64,000 nucleotides of DNA from Burkholderiales bacterium 8X (GCA_902506565.1 LR732703.1:2866425-2930424); one strand, 5' to 3'; shown: positions 41,928 through 53,969, counted from the stretch's first letter. Notes: generated by a model from the sequence alone, not told the origin. Program-made: numbers and translations.

Positions 41928-42716
41928 GTGACCACTGTCTTTCAGCATTCGCATTCGCCCTCGCGGCCCGGGCGTGCGGCATCGATCAACTGGTTCGCCT
42001 GGGCGGCGCCCCAGCGCTTCTATCCGGTGGCCGGCCGGATGGCGACGGTGTTCGGCCTGCTCGCGGCCGCACTGACGGCCGCCGGCCTGTACATCGGCAT
42101 GTTGGTCGCGCCGACCGATGCGCAGCAAGGCGAGGCCTACCGGATCATCTACGTCCACGTGCCGGCGGCCTGGATGTCGATGGTCATCTACATCGCGATG
42201 GCGTTCTGGGCCGCCATCGGGCTGGCCTTCCATGCACGCCTGGCGGCCATGTTCGCGCGCGCACTGGCACCGACCGGCGCGCTCATGACCTTCCTGGCGC
42301 TGTGGACCGGCGCCCTGTGGGGAAAGCCGACCTGGGGCGCGTGGTGGGTCTGGGATGCGCGCCTCACGTCCGAGCTGATCCTGCTGTTCCTGTACATCGG
42401 CTTTCTTTCGCTGCATGCCGCCATCGACGATGCGCGACGAGCCGACCGCGCAGCCGCGGTGCTCGCACTGGTCGGCGTGGTCAATGTGCCGATCATCTAT
42501 TTTTCGGTGAAGTGGTGGAACACGCTGCACCAGGGCGCTTCGGTCTCGTTCTCGAAGGCGCCCAGCATGGCGACGCCCATGCTCACCGGCATGTTGCTGA
42601 TGGCGCTGGCGTTGTGGATGTACTGCATCGCCATCACGCTCGTGCGGCTGCGGGCGCTGATGCTGGAGCGAGAAGGCCACACCGCCTGGGCTCGCCGCGC
42701 ACTGGAGGCCCGATGA
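41928..42716 (+). CDS. ccmC: Haem-handling membrane protein CcmC
   Basis: 262 residues, six transmembrane helices. The tryptophan-rich WWD motif appears as WGKPTWGAWWVWDARLTSEL, flanked by the periplasmic histidines (IYVHVPAAWMSM upstream and WWNTLHQG downstream) that present haem to CcmE. GTG start; stop overlaps ccmD. Confidence 0.97.
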   Translation: MTTVFQHSHSPSRPGRAASINWFAWAAPQRFYPVAGRMATVFGLLAAALTAAGLYIGMLVAPTDAQQGEAYRIIYVHVPAAWMSMVIYIAMAFWAAIGLAFHARLAAMFARALAPTGALMTFLALWTGALWGKPTWGAWWVWDARLTSELILLFLYIGFLSLHAAIDDARRADRAAAVLALVGVVNVPIIYFSVKWWNTLHQGASVSFSKAPSMATPMLTGMLLMALALWMYCIAITLVRLRALMLEREGHTAWARRALEAR

Positions 42717-42907
42717 ACTGGGCGGCGGTTTCTGACTACCTGGCGATGGGTGGCTACGGGCTCTACGTCTGGGGCGCGTTCGGCATGGCCGGCCTGGTGG
42801 TTGCGCTCGAAGTGGCTCAGCTCGCCCTGCGCGGACGCGCGCTGCGTCGGCGCGCTGCCCGTGCGAACGGTGCTGGCGCCGATGCCCGCGTGGAGGCCGA
42901 GGCATGA
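42713..42907 (+). CDS. ccmD: Small membrane protein CcmD
   Basis: 64 residues with one transmembrane helix. [20 protein letters not shown] is the characteristic CcmD segment and a basic/Ala-rich tail follows. CcmD helps release holo-CcmE from CcmABC. It overlaps both ccmC and ccmE by four bases. Confidence 0.93.
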   Translation: MNWAAVSDYLAMGGYGLYVWGAFGMAGLVVALEVAQLALRGRALRRRAARANGAGADARVEAEA

Positions 42908-43353
42908 AAGCGCGCAACCGCCGCGGCCTTGCCATCCTGGGCGGCATCTCGGCGCTCGGCATCGCCACCCTGCTGGTGCTCAACGCCTTTCGCAGCAACC
43001 TGGTGTTCTTCTTCAGCCCTTCGCAGATCGCGGCGAAGGAGGCACCGCTGGAACGCGGCTTCCGCCTGGGGGGCCTGGTCCAAGTCGGCAGTCTGCGCCG
43101 CTCGGTGCAAGACCTCACGGTCAACTTCGTCGTGACCGATCTCGCGCAAACGGTGCCCGTGGTCTACACCGGCCTGCTGCCCGACCTGTTCAAGGAAGGC
43201 AAGGGCGTGGTGGCACAGGGCCGGCTGGGACACGACGGCATCTTTCGCGCCGACCAGGTGCTGGCCAAGCACGATGAAAACTACATGCCGCCCGAGGCCG
43301 CCGATGCGCTCGACCAGGCACGCCGAGCGCAGCAGAAAGGCCACGCGCCGTGA
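42904..43353 (+). CDS. ccmE: Periplasmic haem chaperone CcmE
   Basis: 149 residues. An N-terminal membrane anchor ([19 protein letters not shown]) precedes a beta-barrel domain. The haem-binding motif is [13 protein letters not shown], with His123 as covalent haem ligand and Tyr127 close to it. Overlaps ccmD and ccmF. Confidence 0.97.
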   Translation: MKARNRRGLAILGGISALGIATLLVLNAFRSNLVFFFSPSQIAAKEAPLERGFRLGGLVQVGSLRRSVQDLTVNFVVTDLAQTVPVVYTGLLPDLFKEGKGVVAQGRLGHDGIFRADQVLAKHDENYMPPEAADALDQARRAQQKGHAP

Positions 43354-45368
43354 TTCCCGAGCTCGGGCACTTCGCGCTGATCCTCGCGCTGGCGATGACG
43401 CTGGTGCAGTCGGCAGCGGGCTTCGTGCGGACACGAAACGGCACGGCCTGGATCGCGCTGGCGCGGCCGGCGGCACGCGCGCATTTCGTGCTGGTCGCGA
43501 TCTCCTTCGCGGCGCTGACACATGCGTTCGTGCAGAACGATTTCTCCGTGCTGTACGTCGCGCAGCATTCCAACTCGATGTTGCCCACGGTGTACCGCGT
43601 GACAGCCGTGTGGGGCGGGCATGAAGGGTCGATCCTCCTGTGGGTGCTGATCCTCGCCGGATGGACGCTGGCCGTGACCCTCTTCTCGCGCGAGCAGGAC
43701 GAAGCCACGGTGGCGCGGGTGCTCGGCGTGATGGGCCTGGTCAGCTGCGGCTTCCTGTTGTTCACCTTGCTGACCTCGAACCCCTTCGCGCGGCTCCTTC
43801 CCGCAGCTGCGGATGGCCAGGACCTGACGCCGTTGCTGCAGGACCCGGGCATGGTCATCCATCCGCCGATGCTGTACATGGGCTACGTCGGTTTCGTGGT
43901 CGCGTTCGCTTTCGCGGTGGCAGCGCTCATCGACGGCAGGCTGGATGCATCGTGGGCGCGTTGGTCGCGGCCGTGGACCACGGTCGCCTGGTCCTTTCTC
44001 ACCTGCGGCATCGCGCTCGGCAGCTTCTGGGCCTACTACGAGCTCGGCTGGGGCGGCTGGTGGTTCTGGGATCCGGTGGAAAACGCATCGTTGATGCCCT
44101 GGCTGGCCGGAACGGCGCTCATCCATTCGCTCGCGGTGACCGAGAAGCGGGGCGCGTTCCGAAGCTGGACCGCGCTGCTGGCGATCATCGCCTTCTCGCT
44201 GTCGTTGCTGGGCACTTTCCTGGTCCGCTCGGGCGTGCTGAGCTCGGTGCATGCCTTCGCATCCGATCCGAAGCGCGGCGTCTTCATCCTCGCCTTTCTG
44301 GCGCTGGTGATCGGCTCCTCCCTCGCGCTCTTCGCCTGGCGTGCGCCGAAGGTCGGCCAGGGCGCGAGGTTCGACACGGTGTCGCGCGAGTCGCTGCTGC
44401 TGGCCAACAACATGCTGCTGCTCGTGGCCTGCGCGGCGGTGATGCTCGGCACGCTCTATCCGCTGGTCATCGATGCGCTGGGGCTCGGCAAGCTGTCTGT
44501 CGGGCCGCCGTACTTCGAGGCGGTCTTCGTGCCGATCATCGCGCCGGCGCTTTTCCTCATGGGCATCGGTCCGTTGGCGCGGTGGCAGCGCGCCGACCTC
44601 TTCGATCTGGCACACAGGCTGCGGTGGGCGCTCGGCGTCAGTGCCGTGAGTGCGGTGCTGGCACCGCTCGCGCTCGGGCGCTGGACGCCGCTGATCGGCT
44701 TCGGCATCCTGCTGGCGACCTGGATTGCCGGCACCTGCCTGCTGAACCTGGTCGACCGCATCCGGTCGCATCCGCTCGAGAGCTGGACCGCGCGCTTCGC
44801 AGCGCAGTCGGGCAGCTACTACGGAATGCTGGTGGCGCATTGCGGCGTCGCAGTGTTCATCGTCGGCGTGACGATCGTCGGCGGATATGCGGTGGAGCGC
44901 GACGTGCGCATGGCACCGGGCGACACGTTGACGCTCGGCGCCTATGTGGTGCGCTTCGATGGCGTGCGCGAGGTGCGCGGGCCGAACTACGTGGCCGCGC
45001 GCGGCACGCTCGACGTCACGCGGAGCGGTCGGCCGCTCACCGTGCTGTCGCCCGAACGGCGCCTCTACACCGCCAGCAACACGCCGATGACCGAAACCGC
45101 GATCTACCGGCACCTGACGCGCGACCTGTATGTCTCGCTCGGCGAACCGCTCGGACCCAGCGCATGGAGCATGCGCGTCTACTACAAGCCCTTCGTCGGC
45201 TGGATCTGGGGTGGCTGCCTGCTGATGGCGCTGGGCGGACTGCTCGCCGTGGGTGACCGTCGCTATCGATCACTGCGCCGAACGGCGGCACAGCCGAGTG
45301 CCATGCCCTTGTCCGCCGGCCTGCCGCTGGTTCTCGACCTGCCTGCGATCAAGGCGACCCGGCGATGA
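43350..45368 (+). CDS. ccmF: Haem lyase subunit CcmF
   Basis: 672 residues, about 15 transmembrane helices. The WWD motif is [20 protein letters not shown], with [15 protein letters not shown] upstream and [12 protein letters not shown] histidine segments. With CcmH/I it joins haem to apocytochrome cysteines. GTG start overlapping ccmE. Confidence 0.97.
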   Translation: MIPELGHFALILALAMTLVQSAAGFVRTRNGTAWIALARPAARAHFVLVAISFAALTHAFVQNDFSVLYVAQHSNSMLPTVYRVTAVWGGHEGSILLWVLILAGWTLAVTLFSREQDEATVARVLGVMGLVSCGFLLFTLLTSNPFARLLPAAADGQDLTPLLQDPGMVIHPPMLYMGYVGFVVAFAFAVAALIDGRLDASWARWSRPWTTVAWSFLTCGIALGSFWAYYELGWGGWWFWDPVENASLMPWLAGTALIHSLAVTEKRGAFRSWTALLAIIAFSLSLLGTFLVRSGVLSSVHAFASDPKRGVFILAFLALVIGSSLALFAWRAPKVGQGARFDTVSRESLLLANNMLLLVACAAVMLGTLYPLVIDALGLGKLSVGPPYFEAVFVPIIAPALFLMGIGPLARWQRADLFDLAHRLRWALGVSAVSAVLAPLALGRWTPLIGFGILLATWIAGTCLLNLVDRIRSHPLESWTARFAAQSGSYYGMLVAHCGVAVFIVGVTIVGGYAVERDVRMAPGDTLTLGAYVVRFDGVREVRGPNYVAARGTLDVTRSGRPLTVLSPERRLYTASNTPMTETAIYRHLTRDLYVSLGEPLGPSAWSMRVYYKPFVGWIWGGCLLMALGGLLAVGDRRYRSLRRTAAQPSAMPLSAGLPLVLDLPAIKATRR

Positions 45369-45889
45369 AGCGAACCACGCTGCCCTTGCTGGTGTTCGGA
45401 TTGCTGGTCGCGCTGATGGCGGCTGGCCTGAAGCTTCGTCCGGCCGAAGTGCCGTCACCGCTGGTGGGCAAGATCGCGCCTGCCTTTTCCCTGCCGCTGC
45501 TCGGCGCGCCGGAGCGGTCGCTGTCGGCCAACGACATGCTCGGCAAGGTGTGGTTGCTCAACGTCTGGGCGTCATGGTGCGTGGCATGCCGGCTGGAGCA
45601 TCCGGCGGTGCTCGACGCATCGAAATCGGGTGCGGTGCCGATCTACGGCCTCAACTACAAGGACAAGCCGGCCGACGCGCTGCGCTGGCTCGACCGTCTC
45701 GGCAATCCTTATGTGGCGTCGCTTTCCGATGTCGAGGGGCTGGTCGGGATCGACTTCGGCGTGTATGGCGTGCCCGAGACTTTCGTGATCGACAAGCAAG
45801 GCGTGATCCGTCACAAGGTGATCGGACCGCTGACGGCCGAGACCCTGCGCGACACGGTGATGCCGCTGGTGAGGAAGCTCGATGGCTAG
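45365..45889 (+). CDS. ccmG: Thiol:disulfide oxidoreductase CcmG/DsbE
   Basis: 174 residues. N-terminal membrane anchor, then a thioredoxin fold with active site WASWCVACRLEHP (Cys72, Cys75) and GVYGVPETFVID carrying the cis-proline. It keeps apocytochrome CXXCH thiols reduced. Overlaps ccmF and ccmH. Confidence 0.96.
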   Translation: MKRTTLPLLVFGLLVALMAAGLKLRPAEVPSPLVGKIAPAFSLPLLGAPERSLSANDMLGKVWLLNVWASWCVACRLEHPAVLDASKSGAVPIYGLNYKDKPADALRWLDRLGNPYVASLSDVEGLVGIDFGVYGVPETFVIDKQGVIRHKVIGPLTAETLRDTVMPLVRKLDG

Positions 45890-46373
45890 CCGATGGCGCA
45901 TCCCGTTCGGTCGCTGGCGGCTGGCCCTGCTGCTCTTCGTCCTGTGCGGCAGTGCGGGCGCGCGCGAAGCCCAGCCCTTGGTCGCCGACCCGGTGATGGA
46001 AGCGCGCGTCATGGCCATCGCGGCGGAGCTGCGCTGCCTGGTGTGCCAGAACGAGACCTTGGCGGCGTCGCAGTCGGCGCTGGCGCTGGATCTGCGAAAA
46101 CAGATCGAGCATCAGTTGGCGCGGGGCGCATCGCCCCAGCAGGTGCGCGACTACATGGTCGAGCGCTATGGCCAGTTCGTATTGTTTCGCCCTGCCCTCA
46201 ATGCCAGCACGATCGCGTTGTGGTTAGGCCCCTTCGCCATCCTGGTCGCGGCGCTGGTCGCGGGGTTTCGAACGATTCGATCCAACGCGCGAACATCCTC
46301 CGACGTCGCGTTGAGCCAGGCGGAAAGCGAGCGCGCGCGGCGCTTGCTGCAAGCGTCGTCTGGTCTGCCCTGA
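45882..46373 (+). CDS. ccmH: Cytochrome c maturation protein CcmH
   Basis: 163 residues. Signal/anchor at the N-terminus, then the redox motif LRCLVCQNETLAASQS (Cys52, Cys55) and RDYMVERYGQFVLF. A C-terminal membrane helix (TIALWLGPFAILVAALVAGF) follows. Overlaps ccmG by eight bases. Confidence 0.95.
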   Translation: MASRWRIPFGRWRLALLLFVLCGSAGAREAQPLVADPVMEARVMAIAAELRCLVCQNETLAASQSALALDLRKQIEHQLARGASPQQVRDYMVERYGQFVLFRPALNASTIALWLGPFAILVAALVAGFRTIRSNARTSSDVALSQAESERARRLLQASSGLP

Positions 46374-46386
46374 AGCGCCGGCACGC

Positions 46387-47670
46387 ATGACACCCACCAC
46401 CTTTTTCTGGATCGGCGCCATTGCCATGGCACTGCTCGCGTGCATCCTTCTGGTCTTTCCGGCTGGTCGTCCATCACGTGGCGCAGACCGTCAGCGGCGC
46501 AATCTGATCCTGCAGCGCGAAGAGCTCGCCGCACTCGACCTGGAACTCGCTGCCGGAAGACTCTCACGCGACGACCATCGCGATGCGATTGCCCAGGTGG
46601 AGCGCGCGGTGTTGGAAGAGGCCGACGCACCGTCCGGCAGCAACCCGCCGGGGCGTTCGCAACGGACCGAACCGAAGACATCGCGGCGCCTGGCTTTCAC
46701 GCTCGCAGGGACCATCGCCTTGGCCGCGTTCGGCCTGTACGGCATCCTTGGCGACACGGCGGCGATCGCATCGGGTCCGCCCGCATCGAGCGTGTCGGCC
46801 GCCGCAACGCAGGGCCAGGCAGCCGAAGCATCGAACGCGCCCGTCGAGGCGATGCTCGACAAGATGGCAGAAAGCATGGCACTCCAACGGGAAGGAACCG
46901 TCGACGCTGCAGGCTGGTCGCTGGTTGCCCGTTCGTATGCAGCGCTGCAACGCTTCGACGATGCCAGCCGTGCCTACTCACGCGCGCTCGCCCTTTCGCC
47001 GAACGATGCGCAACTGCTGGCGGACCAGTCGGACGTCTTGTCGATGCTGCAGGAAAGACGCATGTCCGGGGAGCCGATCCGACTCGCGAAGCGGGCACTG
47101 CAGATCGACCCCGACCATCCGAAGGCGCTCGCGCTGGCCGGCAGCGATGCGTTCGAGCGCAACGACCTCGCCGCTGCAGAAGACTTCTGGCGCCGCGCTC
47201 GGCGCGCCAGCCCGTCGGACACCTTCGCCGACGGCATCGACCGCAATCTCGCGGCGGTCGAAACGGCACGGTCGCGTTCTCCCGAAGCCGCGACCCAGGG
47301 CGATCGCCCCACCCCGACGCCGGCCCGGATGCGCGTGGGTGGACGGCTTCGCGTGGCGCCTGAACTGGCAGGCCGCATTGCGCCCACGGACCGAGTCTTC
47401 GTGTTCGCGCGCGAACCGGGCGGTACCGGGATGCCGATCGCGATTGCGCGCTACTCGGCGAACGATCTGCCGATGGATTTCGTCCTGGACGCCAGCAACG
47501 CCATGGTCGACGAAGCCAGACTCGCGGCACTTTCACGCGTGGAGATCGGCGTGCGAGTCTCGAGGACGGGTGACGCGACGCCGCGCACCGGCGACCTGCG
47601 CGGCAAGTCGGGGGCTGTCGCCATCGACACCGGCGACCTCGCCATTACCATCGACGACGTGACGCCATGA
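46387..47670 (+). CDS. ccmI: Cytochrome c maturation TPR protein CcmI
   Basis: 427 residues, last gene of the ccm operon. Two N-terminal transmembrane helices flank the linker LILQREELAALDLELAAGRL. A periplasmic TPR region (residues ~165-285, for example WSLVARSYAALQRFDDASRAY) and a C-terminal beta-rich domain bind apocytochrome. It starts 13 bases after ccmH and ends 36 bases before the convergent gph. Confidence 0.93.
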   Translation: MTPTTFFWIGAIAMALLACILLVFPAGRPSRGADRQRRNLILQREELAALDLELAAGRLSRDDHRDAIAQVERAVLEEADAPSGSNPPGRSQRTEPKTSRRLAFTLAGTIALAAFGLYGILGDTAAIASGPPASSVSAAATQGQAAEASNAPVEAMLDKMAESMALQREGTVDAAGWSLVARSYAALQRFDDASRAYSRALALSPNDAQLLADQSDVLSMLQERRMSGEPIRLAKRALQIDPDHPKALALAGSDAFERNDLAAAEDFWRRARRASPSDTFADGIDRNLAAVETARSRSPEAATQGDRPTPTPARMRVGGRLRVAPELAGRIAPTDRVFVFAREPGGTGMPIAIARYSANDLPMDFVLDASNAMVDEARLAALSRVEIGVRVSRTGDATPRTGDLRGKSGAVAIDTGDLAITIDDVTP

Positions 47671-47706
47671 AGCATGCGGGGCGCCGTCCCTTTCGGAGGC
47701 ATGCCG

Positions 47707-48459
47707 TCAAGTCGCGGTCGGTCCGGGCCGGGGAACAGGTCGAGTCGCGCCGAAGCCGAACACGGTCGACAGTTCGGACAACGAATCCAGGAAACCATCG
47801 GCGTCGACCTCGCGGACCGGTTCGCCGTGGTTGTAGCCGTAGGTCACCAGCAGCACGGGGCACCCGGCCGCACGCGCGGCACGCGCATCGTTGCTGGAGT
47901 CGCCCACCATCAGGGTGCGGGACGGCGATGTACCCAACGCCTCGCATGTCTTCAGGAGCGGCAGCGGATCGGGCTTCTTGCGCTCGAATGCGTCGCCGCC
48001 GAACACCTGCGCGAAGTAGCCGTCGAGCCCCTTCGACCTGAGCAGCGCTGCGGCGAAGGCGGTGGGCTTGTTGGTCAGGCAGGCCAGTCGCCAATCACCT
48101 GCTCGCATCGCCTCCAGCCCCTCGATCACGCCCGGAAACACATGGGCCTGCTGTCCGTTGACCGCACGATAGTGCGACTGATATCGCACCCACGCCGAAT
48201 CGAACAAGGACTGCGAAGAGACGTGCTGACCGTTGGTCCCTGAACTCGGCCGGGACGCCAACGCGCGTTCGAGCACGGCGCCGATCAGGTACTCCGACCC
48301 CTTGCCGACCAGCGGCCGGACCTGCGCCGCGTCCGTGCGAGGCAACGCAAGGTCATCGAGCATCGCATTCAGGACGACGACGAAATCGCCGAGCGTATCG
48401 ACCGTCGTGCCGTCGAGATCGAAGATCGCAGCATCGAACATGGATGGTTCAAGGCGCAT
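47707..48459 (-). CDS. gph: Phosphoglycolate phosphatase (HAD superfamily)
   Basis: 250 residues. HAD motif I AIFDLDGTTVDTLGDF, motif II in CLTNKPT, motif III lysine in AFERKKPDPLPLL and motif IV GDSSNDARAARAAG are all present. The enzyme removes 2-phosphoglycolate formed by oxygenase activity or DNA repair. Starts at 48459 or 48441 are both possible. A second, only distantly similar enzyme of the family is at 63454. It converges on ccmI, so it is probably the first housekeeping gene beyond the photosynthesis cluster. Confidence 0.88.
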   Translation of the reverse strand: MRLEPSMFDAAIFDLDGTTVDTLGDFVVVLNAMLDDLALPRTDAAQVRPLVGKGSEYLIGAVLERALASRPSSGTNGQHVSSQSLFDSAWVRYQSHYRAVNGQQAHVFPGVIEGLEAMRAGDWRLACLTNKPTAFAAALLRSKGLDGYFAQVFGGDAFERKKPDPLPLLKTCEALGTSPSRTLMVGDSSNDARAARAAGCPVLLVTYGYNHGEPVREVDADGFLDSLSELSTVFGFGATRPVPRPGPTAT

Positions 48460-48581
48460 GGTCAGCTTTGGAAGTTGGCCGATTGTGAACGTGGCGCTCT
48501 CGCCGTCAATAGAGCGGACTCCGGTCGACGCCTTGAAGCCCGCTACCATGCGCCGCTGATCCTGGAGTTATTCCAACCCAC

Positions 48582-49094
48582 ATGAAGACACCCCATCGCC
48601 TCCTGATGATCGCTGCCTTGGCCCTCGGCCTGGCCGGCTGCACCACGAACAAGCCGGCCGAAACACCGTCAGCCGACACCTCTTCCGCTCCGTCGACCAG
48701 TAGCAGCGACACGCCGAGCGCCGAGGTTCCGACGGTGCGGCTCATCACGATGCAGACGCCCGCGATCAAGGCCTATCGCAAGCTCGGCGCTCGGCACATC
48801 TACGACAAGTATCCGAAGCGGATCTATAAGGGAAAGATCCCGCCGCTGGTGTACGCGGTGGTGGTCACCGAGACCGACATCGACGCGACCGGCAAGGTGG
48901 TCGGCGTCCATTTCAGCCGCACGCCGAGCCATGCGCCGGAAGTGAGCGGAAAGATCGCCGAGTTGATCAAGGACGCCTCGCCCCTCCCCAATCCGGGCAA
49001 GGTCGGCGCTCACACCTATGTCGATACGTGGCTCTGGGACAAGAGCGGCAACTTCCAGCTGGACACGCTGACGCTGGGGCAGCGCAGCCGCTGA
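48582..49094 (+). CDS. Putative lipoprotein with TonB-like C-terminal domain
   Basis: 170 residues. MKTPHRLLMIAALALGLAGC is a lipoprotein signal with the modified cysteine at 20. A Ser/Thr/Pro-rich linker (25-50) leads to a domain with VVVTETDIDATGKVVGVHFS and SPLPNPGKVGAHTYVDTWLW, which resembles the TonB C-terminal fold. Without the TonB membrane helix it may be a periplasmic or outer-membrane anchored relative. Function unknown. It diverges from gph and converges on ntrC. Confidence 0.8.
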   Translation: MKTPHRLLMIAALALGLAGCTTNKPAETPSADTSSAPSTSSSDTPSAEVPTVRLITMQTPAIKAYRKLGARHIYDKYPKRIYKGKIPPLVYAVVVTETDIDATGKVVGVHFSRTPSHAPEVSGKIAELIKDASPLPNPGKVGAHTYVDTWLWDKSGNFQLDTLTLGQRSR

Positions 49095-49130
49095 GGCGGC
49101 TAAGGCGGCTAAGGCGGCTAAGGCGGCTGA
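49095..49130. repeat. Four 9-base tandem repeats (GGCGGCTAA type)
   Basis: Three copies of GGCGGCTAA and one of GGCGGCTGA follow the lipoprotein stop directly. Because the unit is nine bases long they present four more stop codons in the lipoprotein frame. No terminator hairpin is evident before ntrC. Confidence 0.8.
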
Positions 49131-49207
49131 GGCCGGTGTCCCACGGTGGCGCGGCGGGCCGTTGCAGCCCGCTACAGGGACGTGCAGGAGGCCGAGCGGG
49201 CAGCTCG

Positions 49208-50752
<1,545 letters not shown>

Positions 50753-50777
50753 GCAGTTCCTTGTTGCCAGGCTGCGG

Positions 50778-51854
50778 CTAGGGCAGCGGTATCAATATCT
50801 TGAAATCGGTCCGGCCCGGGACACTGTCGCACTCGACCACGCCGTGGTGCTGTTGCACGAAAGTCTGTGCCAGGGTCAAGCCAAGGCCGGTACCCCCTTC
50901 GCGCCCTGAAACGAGCGGGTAGAAGATGCGGTCCTTGATGGCGTCCGGCACACCCGGTCCATTGTCGATGACATGCAATTCCAGTGCCAATCGATACCAC
51001 TGCTTGTTGAAGATCACCTGACGCGCGACCCGGGTCTTGAAGGTGATGCGCGCATCGCCCGCCGCACGGCGTTCGGCCAATGCCTGCGCAGCGTTGTGGG
51101 CGATGTTGAGCGTGGCCTGGATCAGCTGCTCGCGATCGCCGCGAAACTCCGGAATCGAGGGATCGAAGTCGCGCTCGATGTGCAGGTCGCGCGGGAACTC
51201 CGCGAGGATCACCGAGCGAACCCGCTCGCAGACCTCGTGGATGTTGACGTCGCCCACCACGTGCGGCCTGCGATGCGGTGCCAGCAGCCGATCGACCAGG
51301 GTCTGGAGCCGATCGGCCTCGTGGATGATGACCTGGGTGTATTCGATGAGGTCGCGCGATTCGACCTCCATCTGCAGGAGCTGCGCCGCGCCGCGGATGC
51401 CGCCGAGCGGGTTCTTGATCTCGTGCGCCAGGTTGCGGATCAGCTCCTTGTTGGCTTGTGCCTGGTCGATCAGCCGCTCCTCGCGGTCCTGACGGACCTG
51501 CTGCTCCAGCGGCGACAGCTCGATGATGAGTTCGTGCGCCCGGTCGCCCGGCGCCAGCGTGACCTGCACCGGCATCAGCTCGTGGTTGACCCGGCGCAGG
51601 AACGCCTCGTAGCGAAGCGTCGCGAAATCGTTGCTGCGGGCGCCTTCGATCGCGGTGCGGAGCACGTTGGGTTCATGGAAGCAGGCGCCGAACTGCGAGC
51701 CTTCGAGAGTGCGGCGCGAGGTGCCCAGCGCATCCTCGAGGCTGGCGTTCGCGAAGATGACCGAGCCATCGGTCTTGATGACCGCGATCAAGGTCGACAG
51801 CAGGTCGAAAGCCTGGAACCGCCGGGTCGCACCGGCCGGCTTTCCAAAAGCCAT
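50778..51854 (-). CDS. ntrB: Nitrogen regulation sensor histidine kinase NtrB
   Basis: 358 residues, soluble. An N-terminal PAS domain (DLLSTLIAVIKTDGSVIFAN) is followed by the phospho-acceptor His144 in NLAHEIKNPLGGIRGAAQLL. The ATP-binding domain has DNGPGVPDAIKDRIFYPLVS and REGGTGLGLTLAQ. It is controlled by PII proteins and phosphorylates NtrC. Its start overlaps the stop of the upstream small gene (ATGA). Confidence 0.97.
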   Translation of the reverse strand: MAFGKPAGATRRFQAFDLLSTLIAVIKTDGSVIFANASLEDALGTSRRTLEGSQFGACFHEPNVLRTAIEGARSNDFATLRYEAFLRRVNHELMPVQVTLAPGDRAHELIIELSPLEQQVRQDREERLIDQAQANKELIRNLAHEIKNPLGGIRGAAQLLQMEVESRDLIEYTQVIIHEADRLQTLVDRLLAPHRRPHVVGDVNIHEVCERVRSVILAEFPRDLHIERDFDPSIPEFRGDREQLIQATLNIAHNAAQALAERRAAGDARITFKTRVARQVIFNKQWYRLALELHVIDNGPGVPDAIKDRIFYPLVSGREGGTGLGLTLAQTFVQQHHGVVECDSVPGRTDFKILIPLP

Positions 51855-52369
51855 CAGCGGTTGGCCGGAAGCCGGCCGATCTCGCGGCGGATGCCGGCGA
51901 TGTCGCTCTCGTTGCGGGCGATCTCGGCCTTCATGTCGGCGACCCGATCGAGGTACTTCTGGTAGTTGCGGGATTCGGCGCCCTGCTTTTCGGGTTCGCC
52001 GTTGTTGAACTCTCGCTGCAACTGCGCCTGTCGCTCCTCGGCCTTCTTGAGCTCGGACTCGAGCACCGAGCGGGCTTCGCCGTCGCGGGCGCGCTGGTCG
52101 CTGCCCTCGACCCGAGGGCTACCGGATGGCGATCGGACCGCCGAGCCGCCGCTCGAAGTGCTGAGCGATGCAGCCGGCGTGGCCGCGCGGGGCGCCGTGC
52201 CCTGGACCACGGTGACGTTGCCGCCTTCCATCACCTTGCAGCCGCGCTTTTGCGCATCGGCTGCGTTGTTGGTGTATTCGTTGCCGCAGCGAAACACCCT
52301 TTCTTGCGCGAAGGCGGGGCATGCAGCCAGCAGCACGAGGGGCATCAGGAGGCGTGACAGGTTCTTCAT
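51854..52369 (-). CDS. Secreted hypothetical protein with N-terminal DUF4124-like part and coiled coil
   Basis: 171 residues with a signal peptide (MKNLSRLLMPLVLLAACPAF). The mature start ERVFRCGNEYTNNAADAQKR GC resembles short cysteine-containing DUF4124-type domains. A Ser/Gly-rich linker is followed by a charged coiled coil (ESELKKAEERQAQLQREF and a second helix). It sits between glnA and ntrB and is translationally coupled to ntrB. No function can be assigned. Confidence 0.8.
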   Translation of the reverse strand: MKNLSRLLMPLVLLAACPAFAQERVFRCGNEYTNNAADAQKRGCKVMEGGNVTVVQGTAPRAATPAASLSTSSGGSAVRSPSGSPRVEGSDQRARDGEARSVLESELKKAEERQAQLQREFNNGEPEKQGAESRNYQKYLDRVADMKAEIARNESDIAGIRREIGRLPANR

Positions 52370-52448
52370 GATTTCGGTCGGGCGGTTGCACGATAAAAAG
52401 GCATTTTCATCCAATTCGACAGGGCAACCCAGCCATCGTTCCCGCCGC

Positions 52449-52477
52449 AAAAAAAAGGACGGCAAGAGCCGTCCTTT
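52449..52477 (-). terminator. Intrinsic terminator downstream of glnA
   Basis: On the minus strand AAAGGACGGC, a four-base loop and GCCGTCCTTT form a ten-base perfect stem that runs into eight T residues, 29 bases after the glnA stop. It should end most glnA transcripts before the ntrBC genes. Confidence 0.92.
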
Positions 52478-52505
52478 GTCTCGAAAGCCGGCCGCAGCCG
52501 TGCCT

Positions 52506-53921
52506 TTACAGCGAGTAGTACATGTCGAATTCGACCGGATGCGTGGCCATGCGGAACCGCGTGACTTCCTGCATCTTGAGGTCGATGTAGGCATCGATGT
52601 ACGCATCGGTGAAGACGCCGCCCTTGGTCAGGAACGCGCGATCCTTGTCGAGGTATTCCAAGGCCTGATCGAGGCTGTGGCAGACGGTCGGGATCAAGGC
52701 GTCTTCTTCCGGCGGCAGGTGGTACAGGTCCTTGGTCGCGGCTTCGCCCGGATGGATCTTGTTCTCGACGCCGTCGAGGCCGGCCATCAGCAGCGCGGCG
52801 AAACCGAGATACGGGTTCATCAGCGGATCGGGGAAGCGTGCCTCGACGCGGCGGCCCTTCGGGTTGGCCACGAACGGAATGCGGATCGATGCCGAGCGAT
52901 TCTTGGCCGAGTAGGCCAGCTTGACCGGCGCCTCGAAGCCGGGAACCAGCCGCTTGTAGCTGTTGGTGCCGGGGTTCGTGATCGCGTTCAGGGCACGGGC
53001 GTGCTTGATGATGCCGCCGATGTAATGCAGCGCGAATTCCGAAAGGCCCGCATAGCCGTCGCCGGCGAACAGGTTCTTGCCGTCCTTCCAGACCGACTGG
53101 TGCACGTGCATGCCGGAGCCGTTGTCGCCGACGATCGGCTTGGGCATGAAGGTGGCGGTCTTGCCGTAGGCATGCGCCACGTTGTGGATCACGTACTTCT
53201 GCAGCTGGACCCAGTCGGCGCGCTGGATCAGCGTGCTGAACTTGGTGCCGAGTTCCATCTGGCCGGCATTCGCGACTTCGTGATGGTGGACTTCGACCGG
53301 AATGCCCAGCGCCTCGAGCACCAGGCACATCTCGGAACGCATGTCCTGGAAGCTGTCGACCGGCGGAACCGGGAAGTAGCCGCCCTTGACCGCTGGCCGG
53401 TGGCCGGTGTTGCCGTGCTCGAATTCCTTGCCGGTGTTCCAGGAGGCTTCTTCGGAGTCGATCTTGACGAAGCAGCCGGACATGTCGTTCTGCCAGCGCA
53501 CGCCGTCGAACACGAAAAACTCGGGCTCCGGTCCGAAGAAGGCGGTGTCGCCCAGGCCGGATGCCTTCATGTAGGCCTCGGCACGCTTGGCCAGCGAGCG
53601 CGGGTCGCGCTCGTAGGGCTTGCCATCGGACGGGTCGATCACGTCGCAGGTGAGGATCAGCGTGGTTTCTTCGAAGAACGGGTCGATGTTGGCCGTGTTC
53701 GGGTCGGGCATGAGCTGCATGTCCGAGGCTTCGATGCCCTTCCAGCCCGCGATGGACGAGCCGTCGAAGGCGTGCCCGTCGGAGAACTTGCTCTCGTCGA
53801 AGGCGGACACCGGCACGGTGACGTGCTGCTCCTTGCCACGGGTATCGGTGAAGCGGAAGTCGACGAACTTGACCTCGTTTTCTTTGACGAGTTTCAGGAC
53901 GTCGGCGACGGTCTTTGACAT
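52506..53921 (-). CDS. glnA: Glutamine synthetase type I
   Basis: 471 residues. The ATG at 53921 has an AGGAGA ribosome-binding site. [38 protein letters not shown] and the adenylylation-loop DLYHLPPEE with its tyrosine are all conserved, so it is the GSI-beta type regulated by adenylylation. It assimilates ammonia to glutamine. Upstream lies a sigma-54 promoter and downstream a strong terminator, then ntrB-ntrC. Confidence 0.98.
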   Translation of the reverse strand: MSKTVADVLKLVKENEVKFVDFRFTDTRGKEQHVTVPVSAFDESKFSDGHAFDGSSIAGWKGIEASDMQLMPDPNTANIDPFFEETTLILTCDVIDPSDGKPYERDPRSLAKRAEAYMKASGLGDTAFFGPEPEFFVFDGVRWQNDMSGCFVKIDSEEASWNTGKEFEHGNTGHRPAVKGGYFPVPPVDSFQDMRSEMCLVLEALGIPVEVHHHEVANAGQMELGTKFSTLIQRADWVQLQKYVIHNVAHAYGKTATFMPKPIVGDNGSGMHVHQSVWKDGKNLFAGDGYAGLSEFALHYIGGIIKHARALNAITNPGTNSYKRLVPGFEAPVKLAYSAKNRSASIRIPFVANPKGRRVEARFPDPLMNPYLGFAALLMAGLDGVENKIHPGEAATKDLYHLPPEEDALIPTVCHSLDQALEYLDKDRAFLTKGGVFTDAYIDAYIDLKMQEVTRFRMATHPVEFDMYYSL

Positions 53922-53969
53922 CAGGTTTCTCCTGGTTTGGATGGATGGTTGGACTACGGGCGCAGAGGA

